The position numbers and the translations under genes were made by a program. From positions 434,001 through 498,000 of the forward strand of contig OZ244721.1 in assembly GCA_965219235.1 (NCBI GenBank): a DNA stretch of 64,000 bases. The letters are read 5' to 3'. This document shows, piece after piece, positions 23,858 through 32,914 of this stretch. Origin of the DNA: CBDHCC01 sp965219235. Its GTDB lineage: Bacteria; Pseudomonadota; Alphaproteobacteria; Sphingomonadales; Sphingomonadaceae. Each line of letters starts with the position of its first letter. Positions within the stretch are counted from its first letter, which is position 1. The notes under the pieces were generated by a model. It was not told where the DNA came from, did not search any database, and saw only the letters and a list, made by a program, of their open reading frames with translations.

Positions 23858-24637
23858 CTACTTGTTGCGCTTGGCCCGGTGCTTCTCCAAGTCGAGCACG
23901 GCGGTGTCCGGCTCCTCCGGCAGCAGGCCCAGGCGCCGCGCCACGTCCTGATAGGCCTCGACCTCGCCGCCGAGATCGCGCCGGAAGCGGTCCTTGTCGA
24001 GCTTCTCGCCCGACACCATGTCCCACAGTCGGCAGCCGTCCGGGCTGATCTCGTCGGCCAGGATGATGCGCGAGAAGTCGTTCTCCCACACGCGGCCGAA
24101 CTCCAGCTTGAAGTCGACCAGCTTGATGCCGACGCCGGCGAACAGGCCGGACAGGAAGTCGTTCACGCGCAGCGCCAGGTCGCTCATGTCGTTGAGCTCG
24201 TCCTGCGCGGCCCAGCCGAAGCAGGCGATGTGCTCCTCGCTGACCAGCGGATCGCCGAGCGCGTCGTCCTTGTAGTTGTATTCGATCAAGGTGCGCGGCA
24301 GCGCCGTGCCCTCCTCGATCCCCAGCCGCGTGGACAGCGACCCGGCGGCGACGTTGCGGACCACGACCTCCAGCGGCACGATCTCGACCTGGCGGATCAG
24401 CTGCTCGCGCATGTTGAGGCGGCGGATGAAGTGGGTGGGCACGCCGATCTGGCCGAGCAGCGTGAAGATGTGCTCCGAGATGCGGTTGTTGAGCACGCCC
24501 TTGCCGTTGATCGTGCCCTTCTTCTGGGCGTTGAAGGCGGTCGCGTCGTCCTTGAAATACTGGATCAGCGTGCCGGGCTCGGTGCCCTCGTAGAGGATCT
24601 TGGCCTTGCCTTCGTAGATCTGGCGGCGACGGGACAT
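23858..24637 (-). CDS. purC: Phosphoribosylaminoimidazole-succinocarboxamide synthase (SAICAR synthase)
   Basis: ATP-dependent ligase joining CAIR and aspartate in purine synthesis. The frame is open for another 180 codons upstream, but ATG 24637 has AAGGA eight bases before it and gives 259 residues, the normal bacterial length. Signature regions are QIYEGKAKILYEG (nucleotide loop), VVVRNVAAGSLSTRLGIEEG and KLVDFKLEFGR, LADEISPDGCRLWD. First gene of the purC, M16, purS, purQ string. Confidence 0.95.
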   Translation of the reverse strand: MSRRRQIYEGKAKILYEGTEPGTLIQYFKDDATAFNAQKKGTINGKGVLNNRISEHIFTLLGQIGVPTHFIRRLNMREQLIRQVEIVPLEVVVRNVAAGSLSTRLGIEEGTALPRTLIEYNYKDDALGDPLVSEEHIACFGWAAQDELNDMSDLALRVNDFLSGLFAGVGIKLVDFKLEFGRVWENDFSRIILADEISPDGCRLWDMVSGEKLDKDRFRRDLGGEVEAYQDVARRLGLLPEEPDTAVLDLEKHRAKRNK

Positions 24638-24767
24638 GGCATTCCTTCCAACAGCGGCGCCCCGGCGGACGCGACTCCGACGGAGCGCGCGCGCCGGGGT
24701 CCGGCAATCCGTGTAGCACATAGGGGCCTCGGGTGGGCGCGGGAAGGTCGCCGTGGCCCGAACGCGG

Positions 24768-25295
24768 TCAGTAGACCCGCTCGCCCTCGACATTGCCGGT
24801 GCGCGCGTAGCGGCAGACGAGGTAGTCCATCCGCCGATCCGAGGCGACCGCGCAGCCGACGCGGCCGGTGTCGCGCCACACCATCTGGGTGTAGTGGCCG
24901 ACATCCTCCAGAGCGCCGGTGCGGCTGACATCGGGAAAGGTGCCGGGGCGAAAGTCGCGCCGTTCATCCGCCCAACGGGCGACCATCTCGCCAGGCGACC
25001 AGGCGCCGCGCGTGCCCATCCACAGATTTTCGCCTTCCACGTCCGGGTCGTCGGAGACCTCGTCCTCGTGCTCGAAGGCGTGGGTGCGCGCGAGGTGGGT
25101 GGCCCAGCGGCCCGCGCTGGCCGCCAGCCCCTCGTCCCACGCCATGTCGGGCACGCCCACCGCCACGCGCTCGGCATGGTGACGGTCCATCAGCGGAGCG
25201 ACGAAGGTCGACGCGGGATCGCTCGCGCCGACCATCGCGGGCAGGGCGAGCAGAAGGGCGATGCAGGGCAGAGGGTAGGGCAGAAGGCGGGGCAT
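24768..25295 (-). CDS. Secreted CAP-domain protein (SCP/PR1-like), copy 1
   Basis: A 175-residue protein with an N-terminal signal sequence (MPRLLPYPLPCIALLLALP) followed by one CAP domain. The characteristic CAP marks are a His in the MDRHHAERVAVGVP helix, EGENLWMGT, GHYTQMVWRDTGRVGCA (the His-containing CAP1 motif), and YLVCRYARTGNVEGE at the C-terminus. Bacterial CAP proteins are extracytoplasmic; their activity is usually unknown. A close paralogue follows upstream at 25382-25885, so the pair is a tandem duplication. The ATG at 25295 is chosen because it starts the signal peptide. Confidence 0.88.
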   Translation of the reverse strand: MPRLLPYPLPCIALLLALPAMVGASDPASTFVAPLMDRHHAERVAVGVPDMAWDEGLAASAGRWATHLARTHAFEHEDEVSDDPDVEGENLWMGTRGAWSPGEMVARWADERRDFRPGTFPDVSRTGALEDVGHYTQMVWRDTGRVGCAVASDRRMDYLVCRYARTGNVEGERVY

Positions 25296-25381
25296 GACGG
25301 CGGGTGTGGGGCGCCGTCCGTCAGCGTCGGGTTGCCGGGTCCGCTTAGCGGCGCGTTTACCCCGATACACCCCGGCGGACG

Positions 25382-25885
25382 TCAGAAGACCCGCTCGCCC
25401 TCGACGTTGCCGGGCCGCGCGTAGCGGCAGACGAGGTAGTCCATCTCCCCGTCGGACGCGATCCCGCAGCCGATCGCGCGCGTGCGCCGCCACACCATCT
25501 GGGTGTAGTGCCCCACATCCTCAAAACCGCCCGTCCGGCTGACGAGGGGGAACACCCCGGCGCGGAAGTCGCGCTTCTCGGACGCCCAGTCCCCCACCAT
25601 CTCGGCGGGCGACCAGGCCCCGTGCGTGCCCATCCAGAGATTCTCGCCGGGCGCGTCCGGGTCGCCGCTGTCCTCGATCTCGTGCTCGAGCGTTCCGGTG
25701 CGGGCCAGATGGCGCGCCCAGCGGTCCGCATCGGCGGCGAGTCGCTCGCTCCACGCCAGCCCGGGCACGCCGACCGCCGCGCGCTCGGCCTGATGGGCCG
25801 CGAGCACGGGCGCCAGCCAGGCCCGTTCCCGGCTCGTCGATCCGAGGAGGAGCGGCAGGGCGAGCAGGGGGAGCAGGCGTCGCAT
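25382..25885 (-). CDS. Secreted CAP-domain protein (SCP/PR1-like), copy 2
   Basis: A 167-residue paralogue of the gene at 24768. Signal peptide MRRLLPLLALPLLLGS, then the CAP domain with HQAERAAVGVPGLAW, GENLWMGTHGAWSP, GHYTQMVWRRTRAIGCGIAS and YLVCRYARPGNVEGERVF. The last 20 or so residues of the two copies are almost identical at DNA level, suggesting a recent duplication or gene conversion. ATG 25885 starts the signal peptide directly; an in-frame ATG at 25897 would add four residues. Confidence 0.87.
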   Translation of the reverse strand: MRRLLPLLALPLLLGSTSRERAWLAPVLAAHQAERAAVGVPGLAWSERLAADADRWARHLARTGTLEHEIEDSGDPDAPGENLWMGTHGAWSPAEMVGDWASEKRDFRAGVFPLVSRTGGFEDVGHYTQMVWRRTRAIGCGIASDGEMDYLVCRYARPGNVEGERVF

Positions 25886-25982
25886 GGCCACCACCATACG
25901 CCAGCGAATTGAACGGTCGGTGAGCGCGCCGTTCACCTTGGGGGGCGGTGCGATTTCACAGCAGGATGACGTCACGTCGGAT

Positions 25983-26063
25983 CGTCATCGCGAGGAGGGA
26001 AGCGACGCGGCGGTCCAGAAAGGCGTGCGCCGGCCCGGATTGCCTCGCTCGCAGCGAACGGCG
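25983..26063. repeat. Degenerate palindromic repeat, family F (copy 2)
   Basis: Left part CGTCATCGCGAGGAGGGAAG ... GGCGGTCCAG, right part CGGATTGCCTCGCTCGCAGCG, an imperfect inverted pair with the layout of copy 1 at 7879. It lies in the 250-bp gap between the CAP gene and otsA, which otherwise holds only the C3 hairpin. Confidence 0.6.
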
Positions 26064-26108
26064 CGGGTTCCGTCCAATGTCATCCAACTCGGGGGCGATC
26101 AAACCTAT

Positions 26109-26134
26109 CCCCTCTCCCCCTGAAGGGGAGAGGG
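26109..26134. terminator. Single family C hairpin at the 3' end of otsA
   Basis: One perfect GC-rich hairpin, CCCTCTCC ... GGAGAGGG type, ending one base before the otsA stop codon. It lacks the second arm seen in complete family C copies. It could act as a terminator for the minus-strand trehalose operon, but a T-run is not obvious. Confidence 0.6.
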
Positions 26135-26135
26135 C

Positions 26136-27548
26136 TCAGGATGCGCTTCCGGATGTGGAGATCGGATCGGCCGCTCCCCGGCACGGCACGCTCCTCAGGT
26201 GGTCGAGGAAGCGCGCCTGCCACCACTCCACGTCCTCCGCCTCCACCGCCTGCACCAGCGCGGCGTGGCGCTCGCGGCGCTCCTCCAGGGGCATGGCGAG
26301 CGCGCGGGCGATGGCGTCGGACAGCTCCTCGGCCGAATAGGGGTTCACCATGAGCGCCGCGTCCATCTGGGCGGCCGCGCCGGCGAAGCGGGAGAGGACC
26401 AGCACGCCCGGCCGCTCCGGATCCTGCGCCGCGACATACTCCTTGGCGACCAGGTTCATGCCGTCGCGCAAGGGGGTGACGAGGCCGACATGGGCGGCGC
26501 GGTAGATGCCGGCCAGCTCGTCGCGCCCATAGCCGCGATTGACATAGCGGATCGGCGTCCAGTCCACGTCCGACCACACGCCGTTGATCCGTCCGGCGAG
26601 CGAATCGAGCTTGGCGCGGATCGCCTGGTAGGTGGCGACGTCGGAGCGCGACGGCGGCGCGATCTGGACCAGCACCGCCTCGCGCCGCCAGTCCGGCCGG
26701 TCGCGCAGCACCCGGTCCCAGCCGCCGAACCGCTCCTCCAGCCCCTTGGAATAATCGAGCCGGTCGACGCCGACCAGCATCCGGCGGTCCTGCAGCGAGC
26801 GGCAGACGCGGTCGTGCATCGCGGTCGCCGTGTCGCCGGCGGCCATCGCCATGAAGTCGGCATAGTCGATGCCGATGGGGCACGCGATCGCCTTGACCCG
26901 CTGATCGCCGACGATCGCCCAGTCGCCCTCGATCGACCCGCCCATCTCGTGCGCGACGAAGTGGCGGAAGGATTCGAGCCATTCGGCGGTCTGAAAGCCG
27001 ACCACGTCGTAGGCGAACAGCGACTCCACCAGGCGGCGGTGGTGCGGCAGGCTGACCAGCAGCCGGGTGGGCGGCCAGGGGATGTGGAGGAAGAACCCCA
27101 GCCGGTTGGCCAGCCCTCGCTTGCGGAGGTCGTAGCCGAGCGGGATCAGGTGATAGTCGTGAACCCAGACCAGATCGTCCGGCTCCACCAGCGGCGCCAC
27201 CGTGTCCGCCAGGCGGTTGTTCACCCGCTCATAGCCCTCGCCGAACGCACGGTCGTATTCGGCCAGGTCGATGCGATAGTGGAACAGCGGCCAGAGCGTG
27301 CGGTTGGCGTAGCCGTTGTAGTACTCGTCGATGTCCTGGTCTTCGAGATCGACCGTGGCGGTGCGGATGCCAGCGTCCTCGTCGAAGCGGATCTGGCCGG
27401 TGAAGGTGTCGGTGCGCTCGCCCGACCAGCCGAACCACAGGCCCTGGTTGGCGCGCAACGCCGCCCCCAGCGCGACGGCCAGCCCGCCCTGCGCCGCGTC
27501 CGCGCCGGGACGGCGCACGCGGTTGGAGATGACGAGCAGACGGCTCAT
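26136..27548 (-). CDS. otsA: Trehalose-6-phosphate synthase
   Basis: GT20 glycosyltransferase joining UDP-glucose and glucose-6-phosphate. It has 470 residues from ATG 27548. Motifs: LLVISNRV at the start, the substrate loop QGGLAVALGAAL, VWVHDYHLIPL, VDRLDYSKGLEERF and LRDGMNLVAKEYVAAQ. The last 10 residues are low-complexity and end against a C-type hairpin. It is the third gene of a minus-strand trehalose cluster (otsB, GH15, otsA), with a family B repeat between GH15 and otsA. Confidence 0.94.
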   Translation of the reverse strand: MSRLLVISNRVRRPGADAAQGGLAVALGAALRANQGLWFGWSGERTDTFTGQIRFDEDAGIRTATVDLEDQDIDEYYNGYANRTLWPLFHYRIDLAEYDRAFGEGYERVNNRLADTVAPLVEPDDLVWVHDYHLIPLGYDLRKRGLANRLGFFLHIPWPPTRLLVSLPHHRRLVESLFAYDVVGFQTAEWLESFRHFVAHEMGGSIEGDWAIVGDQRVKAIACPIGIDYADFMAMAAGDTATAMHDRVCRSLQDRRMLVGVDRLDYSKGLEERFGGWDRVLRDRPDWRREAVLVQIAPPSRSDVATYQAIRAKLDSLAGRINGVWSDVDWTPIRYVNRGYGRDELAGIYRAAHVGLVTPLRDGMNLVAKEYVAAQDPERPGVLVLSRFAGAAAQMDAALMVNPYSAEELSDAIARALAMPLEERRERHAALVQAVEAEDVEWWQARFLDHLRSVPCRGAADPISTSGSAS

Positions 27549-27572
27549 GGGTGGGAGGTGCGTGCGATACTG

Positions 27573-27712
27573 CTCCCCTCCCTGCAAGGGAGGGGTTGGG
27601 GGTGGGTGGCGAGCGAAGCGAGCCTGCGTTGTTTCGCGCTTGCGCCAACCGTCCGCAGCTCGCGCTGGAGCGCTCGCACCCACCCCCAGCCCCTCCCTTG
27701 CAGGGAGGGGAG
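27573..27712. repeat. Palindromic repeat, family B (copy 5), between the GH15 gene and otsA
   Basis: Hairpins CTCCCCTCCCTGCAAGGGAG and CCCTCCCTTGCAGGGAGGGG around GGGGGTGGGTGGCGAGCG ... GCTCGCACCCACCCCCAGCC. It fills most of the gap between two cotranscribed genes. Confidence 0.87.
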
Positions 27713-27738
27713 TAAGAGCGGCGAGCGTCCGGATCCCA

Positions 27739-29520
27739 TCACAACACCGCGCTCCAGGGTTTCGACAGCAGCACCGCCGCGTTGATGATGCCCACTAGGC
27801 TGTAGGTCTGGGGGAAGTTACCCCACAATTCGTGAGTTCGGAAATCGGCGTCCTCGCTCAGCAGGCCGGACGGCGTGCGCCGCGTCAGCATCTCTTCGAA
27901 CAGGCCCCGCGCCTCGTCGCGCCGGCCGGTCAGCGCCAGCGCCTCGATCAGCCAGAAGGAGCAGACGGTGAACGCGGTCTCCGGCTCGCCGAAATCGTCG
28001 GCGGTGGCGTAGCGCAGCATGTCGGAGCCGCGCCGCAGCGCCGCCTCGGTCGCCTTGAGCGTCCCGGTAAAGCGCGGATCGCCGGGCGACAGGAAGCGCA
28101 GGTCGAGCAGCTGGAGCAGGCTGGCGTCGCGCTCGTCGCTCTCGAAGGTCGCCGACAGGGTGCCGGTGTCCGGCCGCCAGGCGGCCGCCAGGATGCGCGC
28201 GTGCATGATGTCGGCGCGCTCCCGCCAAACGGGCGCGCGCTCCGGCGCACCAGCCTCCTCGGCGACCCGCGCCAGCCGGTCGCACGCCGCCCAGCACATG
28301 ACGGCGGAATAGGTGTGGACGTGGGACTTGGTCCTCAGTTCCCAGAGGCCCGCGTCCGGCTGATCGTAGCGGCTCCAGGCGCGTTCGCCGACCCGCTCCA
28401 GCGTCTCGAAGTCGGCCGTTCCGCTGGGGCGGAAGAGGCGGTCGTCGACGAACGCCTGGGCGCTGACCAGCACGATCTGGCCATAGGCGTCGTGCTGGAC
28501 CTGGGCGTAGGCCGCGTTGCCGTGGCGCACCGGACCCATGGCGCGATAGCCCGCCAGGCTGTCCGCCGTCCGCTCCTCCAGCTTGGCCCGGCCGGCCACG
28601 TCGTAGAGCGGCTGGATGTGGCCGCTGGCGGCGTTGTCCACCAGGTTGCGCAGATACATCAGATAGCCTTCGAGCACGTCGAGCGCGCCCAGGCGGTTGA
28701 GCGCCTCCACGGTGTAATAGGTGTCGCGCACCCAGCAGAAGCGATAGTCCCAGTTGCGACCCGAATCCGGCGCCTCCGGAATGGAGGTGGTGAGCGCGGC
28801 GACGATCGCGCCGGTCTCCTCATGCTGGCAGAGCTTGAGCGTGATGGCGGCGCGGATCACCGCCTCCTGCCATTCGGGCGGGGTGGCGAGGCCGCGCACC
28901 CAGCTCTTCCACTCGCCGATGGTCTCCGACAGCATCGTCTTGACGGTCGGGTCGAGCGGACCGTCGAAGCCCTCGTCCGGACCCAGGAAGAAGGTGTGGG
29001 GCCGCTCGACGCGGAAGGGCCGCTCGCCCGCGACCAGCCCGACCGGCGCGTCGGTCGAGAGCCTGAGCGGCGTCGCGGTGTCGTAGCGCAGGTGGTTGGA
29101 GCCCTGCACCGGCTTCGCCGCGCGCGCGCCCCAGTCGGCGTGCGGGCGCAGGCGGACCACGATGCGCGGGCTGCCGGCCACCGCCTCCACCCGCCGCGCC
29201 CAGGCGATCGGGCGGTAGGTGCGGCCGTTGCGCGTGGCGCGCGGGCAGAAGTCGGTGATCTCGATGGCGTTGCCGCCGTCGTCCTCCATCCGGGTGATCA
29301 GCACCGGGGTGTTGCGGATGTAGCGCTGGGTGACGCCCACGCAGCCCTCCAGCTCGATCGCCCAGAAGCCGCCCTTCGGCTCCTCGCCGTTGACGAGCGC
29401 GGAGAAGAGCGGATCGCCGTCCACCCGTGGCGCGCAGCCCCAGACGAAGCGGCCGCGCGCATCCACCAGGGCCGACACCTGGCAGTTGCCGATCGGCCAG
29501 AGGTTGAGGTCCGGGGTCAT
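27739..29520 (-). CDS. GH15 family glycoside hydrolase (glucoamylase/trehalase-like)
   Basis: A 593-residue protein with an N-terminal GH15 beta-sandwich domain (about 1-230) and the C-terminal (alpha/alpha)6 barrel. The barrel carries DSGRNWDYRFCWVRDTYYTV, an active-site-adjacent motif of bacterial GH15 enzymes, and a late AALRRGSDMLRYATADDFGEPE stretch. GH15 members next to trehalose genes include acid trehalases and glucoamylases; the cluster makes trehalose or trehalose-phosphate turnover plausible, but starch-type activity is not excluded. Its ATG overlaps the otsB stop (ATGA), so translation is coupled. Confidence 0.9.
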   Translation of the reverse strand: MTPDLNLWPIGNCQVSALVDARGRFVWGCAPRVDGDPLFSALVNGEEPKGGFWAIELEGCVGVTQRYIRNTPVLITRMEDDGGNAIEITDFCPRATRNGRTYRPIAWARRVEAVAGSPRIVVRLRPHADWGARAAKPVQGSNHLRYDTATPLRLSTDAPVGLVAGERPFRVERPHTFFLGPDEGFDGPLDPTVKTMLSETIGEWKSWVRGLATPPEWQEAVIRAAITLKLCQHEETGAIVAALTTSIPEAPDSGRNWDYRFCWVRDTYYTVEALNRLGALDVLEGYLMYLRNLVDNAASGHIQPLYDVAGRAKLEERTADSLAGYRAMGPVRHGNAAYAQVQHDAYGQIVLVSAQAFVDDRLFRPSGTADFETLERVGERAWSRYDQPDAGLWELRTKSHVHTYSAVMCWAACDRLARVAEEAGAPERAPVWRERADIMHARILAAAWRPDTGTLSATFESDERDASLLQLLDLRFLSPGDPRFTGTLKATEAALRRGSDMLRYATADDFGEPETAFTVCSFWLIEALALTGRRDEARGLFEEMLTRRTPSGLLSEDADFRTHELWGNFPQTYSLVGIINAAVLLSKPWSAVL

Positions 29521-30239
29521 GCCGCCAGCCAGGCGTGGACGGCGGCGACATCGGCCAGCCGGTGGGTGGCGGCGGTGTCGCGCATCGCGCCGACCAGCAC
29601 GCCGGTGCCGCCCGCCTCCGCCACCGCCGCGAACCCCGCCTCGTCGGTGACGTCGTCGCCCAGGAACACGGGGCGGCCGGCCGAGAAGGGCTCGCGGTCC
29701 ATCAGCGCGGCGATCGCGGTGCCCTTCGACCCGCCGGGCAGCCGCAGCTCGACCATCATCTTGCCCGGCTGCACCGCCAAGCCCGACCGCTCGCCCCACG
29801 CGGTGGCGAGCGCGTGGGCCGCGTCCTCATGCTGCGGGACGCGGCGAAAATGCAGCCCGGCGGCCAGCGCCTTGCGCTCCACGATGATGCCGGGCCGCTC
29901 GTCCGCGAAGGAACGGAAGGCGGCGTCGATGTCGTCCAGCGCGGGCGGCCGCTCGGTGCGCTCGACCGCGCGGCCCGGCCACAGCACCTCGCTGCCATGG
30001 GTGCCCGACAGGACATGGTCGCCCAGACCGCTGGCCTGGAGCCACGCCACCGCCCGCCCGCTGACGATCGCCAGCCGCCCGGAGAGCCGCCGCGAGACCT
30101 GGGCCAGCAGCGGGGTCAGGCCGTCCACCGGATGCACGTCGTCCGGACTGGGCGCGAGTTCGACCAGCGTGCCGTCGAAATCGAGGAACAGGCTGGCGTC
30201 GGGGTCCAGCGGCGGCGGGGGAAGGTGGGGGGCGTGCAC
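29517..30239 (-). CDS. otsB: Trehalose-6-phosphate phosphatase
   Basis: HAD-family phosphatase that dephosphorylates trehalose-6-phosphate. Key motifs are DFDGTLVELAP (nucleophile Asp), LSGTHGSEV, and GDDVTDEAGF (C-terminal Asp pair). I chose GTG 30239 (240 residues); a TTG at 30275 in the same frame lies inside repeat B6 and would add 12 residues without a good ribosome site. First gene of the otsB, GH15, otsA cluster. Confidence 0.9.
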   Translation of the reverse strand: MHAPHLPPPPLDPDASLFLDFDGTLVELAPSPDDVHPVDGLTPLLAQVSRRLSGRLAIVSGRAVAWLQASGLGDHVLSGTHGSEVLWPGRAVERTERPPALDDIDAAFRSFADERPGIIVERKALAAGLHFRRVPQHEDAAHALATAWGERSGLAVQPGKMMVELRLPGGSKGTAIAALMDREPFSAGRPVFLGDDVTDEAGFAAVAEAGGTGVLVGAMRDTAATHRLADVAAVHAWLAA

Positions 30240-30260
30240 GGGAGCGCTTTGCCCCAGCGC

Positions 30261-30402
30261 CTCCCCTCCCTGCAAGGGAGGGGTCGGGGGTGGGTGGCGA
30301 CGGCGAAGCCGAGCTTGCCGAATTCAGGGGCATGGCCGACCTCCGCAGCTCGCGCTGACGCGCTCGCACCCACCCCCAGCCCCTCCCTTGCAGGGAGGGG
30401 AG
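30261..30402. repeat. Palindromic repeat, family B (copy 6)
   Basis: Hairpins CTCCCCTCCCTGCAAGGGAG and CCCTCCCTTGCAGGGAGGGG with the usual GGGGGTGGGTGGCGA ... CTCGCACCCACCCCCAGCC core. It lies in the divergent gap between otsB and parC, so both promoters must be inside or beside it. Confidence 0.87.
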
Positions 30403-30457
30403 TTGCAGCCCCCCCGCTGGAACAATCCTCCCCCGCCTGCTACCCGCCACCCCACGC

Positions 30458-32713
30458 ATGGCCACGACACCCGATGAGCGCCCGGAGAACGGCATCGAGG
30501 ACACGCCGTTCGCGACCGCGCTCTCCGAGCGCTATCTCGTCTATGCGCTCTCCACCATCACCGCGCGCTCCCTCCCCGACCTGCGCGACGGGCTGAAGCC
30601 GGTCCACCGCCGGCTGCTCTGGGCGATGCGGCTGCTGCGGCTCGAGCCGGCGCAGGGCTACAAGAAGTCCGCCCGCGTGGTCGGCGACGTGATCGGCAAG
30701 TACCACCCGCACGGCGACACGTCCGTCTACGACGCGATGGTCCGCCTCGCCCAGGACTTCGCGCTCAGGTATCCGCTGGTGGACGGGCAGGGCAATTTCG
30801 GCAACATCGACGGGGACAACGCGGCCGCCTACCGCTACACCGAAGCCAGGCTGACCGCCGTCGCCATGGACCTGATGGCGGGGCTGGACGAGGGCACGGT
30901 CGACTTCCGCCCGACCTACAATGGCGAGGAGACGGAGCCGGAGGTGATGCCCGGCCTGTTCCCGAACCTGCTCGCCAACGGCGCCAGCGGGATCGCGGTC
31001 GGCATGGCGACCAGCATCCCCCCGCACAATGCCGCCGAGGTGCTGGACGCGGCACTGATCCTGATCGACGACCCCACGGCGGACGACGCGCGGCTGATGG
31101 AGGTCGTGCGCGGCCCCGATCTGCCCACCGGCGGCCAGATCGTGGACTCGCCGGAGGCGATCGCGCAGGCCTATGCCACCGGCCGGGGGTCGTTCCGGGT
31201 GCGCTCGACCTGGGCCGTCGATCGCTCGACGCGCGGCCAGTGGACGATCGTGGTCACCGAGATCCCCTATGGCGTCACCAAGGGCAAGCTGATCGAGGCG
31301 ATCGCCACCGTCATCGCCGAGAAGAAGCTGCCGATCCTGGCCGACGTGCGCGACGAGAGCGCGGAGGACATCCGCATCGTGCTCGAACCGCGCAGCCGCA
31401 CGGTGGACGCCGACACGCTGATGGCCGGGCTGTTCCGGCTGACCGAGCTGGAGAGCCGCGTCTCCCTCAACATGAACGTGCTGGACGCGCACCGCACGCC
31501 GCAGGTCATGTCCTTGCGCGAGGTGCTGACCCACTGGCTGGCGCACCAGATCGACGTGCTGCAGCGCCGCTCGCGCCATCGGCTGGCGAAGATCGACGAC
31601 CGGATCGAGCTGCTCGACGGCTACATCGTCGCGTTCCTGAACCTCGACCGGGTGATCGCCATCATCCGCGCCGAGGACGAGCCCAAGCCGGTGCTGATCG
31701 CGGAGTTCCAGCTCACCGACCGCCAGGCCGAGGCCATCCTCAACATGCGCCTGCGCTCGCTCCGCAAGCTGGAGGAGATGGAGCTCAGGCGCGAGCGCGA
31801 CACGCTGGACAAGGAGCGCGCCGGGCTGGTCGCTCTGCTGGAGTCGCCGCAGCGGCAGAAGACGCGGCTGAAGAAGGACATCGCCGCGCTCCACAGGAAG
31901 TACGGCCTGGACACGCCGCTCGGCAGGCGCCGCACCCTCATCGAAGAGGCGGCGGAGACGGTCGAGGTGCCGATCGAGGCGATGATCGAGCGCGAGCCGG
32001 TGACCGTCGTGCTGTCGAAGCGCGGCTGGCTGCGCGGCATGAAGGGCCATCTGACCGCCGAGCAGGTGGACGCGCTGAAGCACAAGGAGGGCGACGAACT
32101 CGGCTTCCCCCCCCTGCGCGTGCAGACCACCGACCGGCTGCTGATCGTCACCGACGCCGGGCGGTTCTTCACCGTGGGCGCCAATGGCCTGCCGGGCGGG
32201 CGCGGCTTCGGCGAGCCGGTGCGCTCGATGGTGGACGTGGACCCCGACAGCACGATCGTGGCGCTGATCGCGTACCGGAAGGGCGGCCGGGCGTTGCTGG
32301 CGGCGAGCGACGGGCGCGGCTTCGTCGTGCCGCTGGACGAGACGGTGGCCGAGACGCGCAAGGGCCGGGCGGTGCTGACCCCGCGCAGGGGCGAGCGGCT
32401 GGCGGTCGCGCGGCCCGTGGCGGCGGAGGACGACGCGGTCGCCGTGGTGGGCGACAACCGCCGGCTGCTGGTCTTCGGTCTGGACGAGCTGCCGGAGATG
32501 GCGCGCGGCGTCGGCCAGATGCTCCAGCGCTATCGCGACGGCGGCCTGTCCGACGCGATCACCTTCGCGATGGCCGAGGGCATCAGCTGGCCGATGGGCG
32601 GCGACACCGGCCGCACGCGCACCGAGGACATGGGTGAGTGGCGGGCGGTGCGCGGCGCGGCGGGCCGGATGCCGCCCAGGGGCTTCCCGGCGAGCGGGCG
32701 GTTCGGGGGGTAG
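30458..32713 (+). CDS. parC: DNA topoisomerase IV subunit A
   Basis: Type IIA topoisomerase breakage-reunion subunit, which decatenates chromosomes with ParE. It has 751 residues, shorter than GyrA, and the C-terminal domain has few beta-pinwheel blades, as expected for ParC. The catalytic Tyr is Tyr-127 in AAYRYTEARLT, preceded by Arg-126. In the quinolone region GKYHPHGDTSVYD the position equivalent to E. coli ParC Ser-80 is Thr-88. The C-terminal blades include GRGFGEPVRSMVD, GRGFVVPLDE and other repeated strands. Confidence 0.95.
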   Translation: MATTPDERPENGIEDTPFATALSERYLVYALSTITARSLPDLRDGLKPVHRRLLWAMRLLRLEPAQGYKKSARVVGDVIGKYHPHGDTSVYDAMVRLAQDFALRYPLVDGQGNFGNIDGDNAAAYRYTEARLTAVAMDLMAGLDEGTVDFRPTYNGEETEPEVMPGLFPNLLANGASGIAVGMATSIPPHNAAEVLDAALILIDDPTADDARLMEVVRGPDLPTGGQIVDSPEAIAQAYATGRGSFRVRSTWAVDRSTRGQWTIVVTEIPYGVTKGKLIEAIATVIAEKKLPILADVRDESAEDIRIVLEPRSRTVDADTLMAGLFRLTELESRVSLNMNVLDAHRTPQVMSLREVLTHWLAHQIDVLQRRSRHRLAKIDDRIELLDGYIVAFLNLDRVIAIIRAEDEPKPVLIAEFQLTDRQAEAILNMRLRSLRKLEEMELRRERDTLDKERAGLVALLESPQRQKTRLKKDIAALHRKYGLDTPLGRRRTLIEEAAETVEVPIEAMIEREPVTVVLSKRGWLRGMKGHLTAEQVDALKHKEGDELGFPPLRVQTTDRLLIVTDAGRFFTVGANGLPGGRGFGEPVRSMVDVDPDSTIVALIAYRKGGRALLAASDGRGFVVPLDETVAETRKGRAVLTPRRGERLAVARPVAAEDDAVAVVGDNRRLLVFGLDELPEMARGVGQMLQRYRDGGLSDAITFAMAEGISWPMGGDTGRTRTEDMGEWRAVRGAAGRMPPRGFPASGRFGG

Positions 32714-32732
32714 GGCGGCGGCTTGCGACAAG

Positions 32733-32866
32733 CCCTCTCCCCTTCAGGGGAGAGGGAGAGCCGCGACAGCGGCGAGGGAGAGGGGCACGTCATCGGGGGT
32801 GGAGCTGCGATCCCGCGGACCGTTCCCCTCTCCTTCCGGCGGCTCCCTCCCCTTCAGGGGAGAGGA
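32733..32866. repeat. Palindromic repeat, family C (copy 4)
   Basis: Left hairpin CCCTCTCCCCTTCAGGGGAG; right hairpin CTCCCTCCCCTTCAGGGGAG; the core includes CCCCTCTCCTTCCGGCGG. Lies between convergent parC and the TonB-like lipoprotein gene. Confidence 0.84.
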
Positions 32867-32914
32867 GCGGGACTGTTCGCTTTCCACCCGACAGGGGACA
32901 AACCCCGCAGTCCC

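Noticed and set aside
6929..30402. Repeat families B and C as possible CRISPR arrays
   Set aside because: Copies are dispersed singly, thousands of bases apart, with inverted arms; there is no regular spacer spacing and no cas gene.
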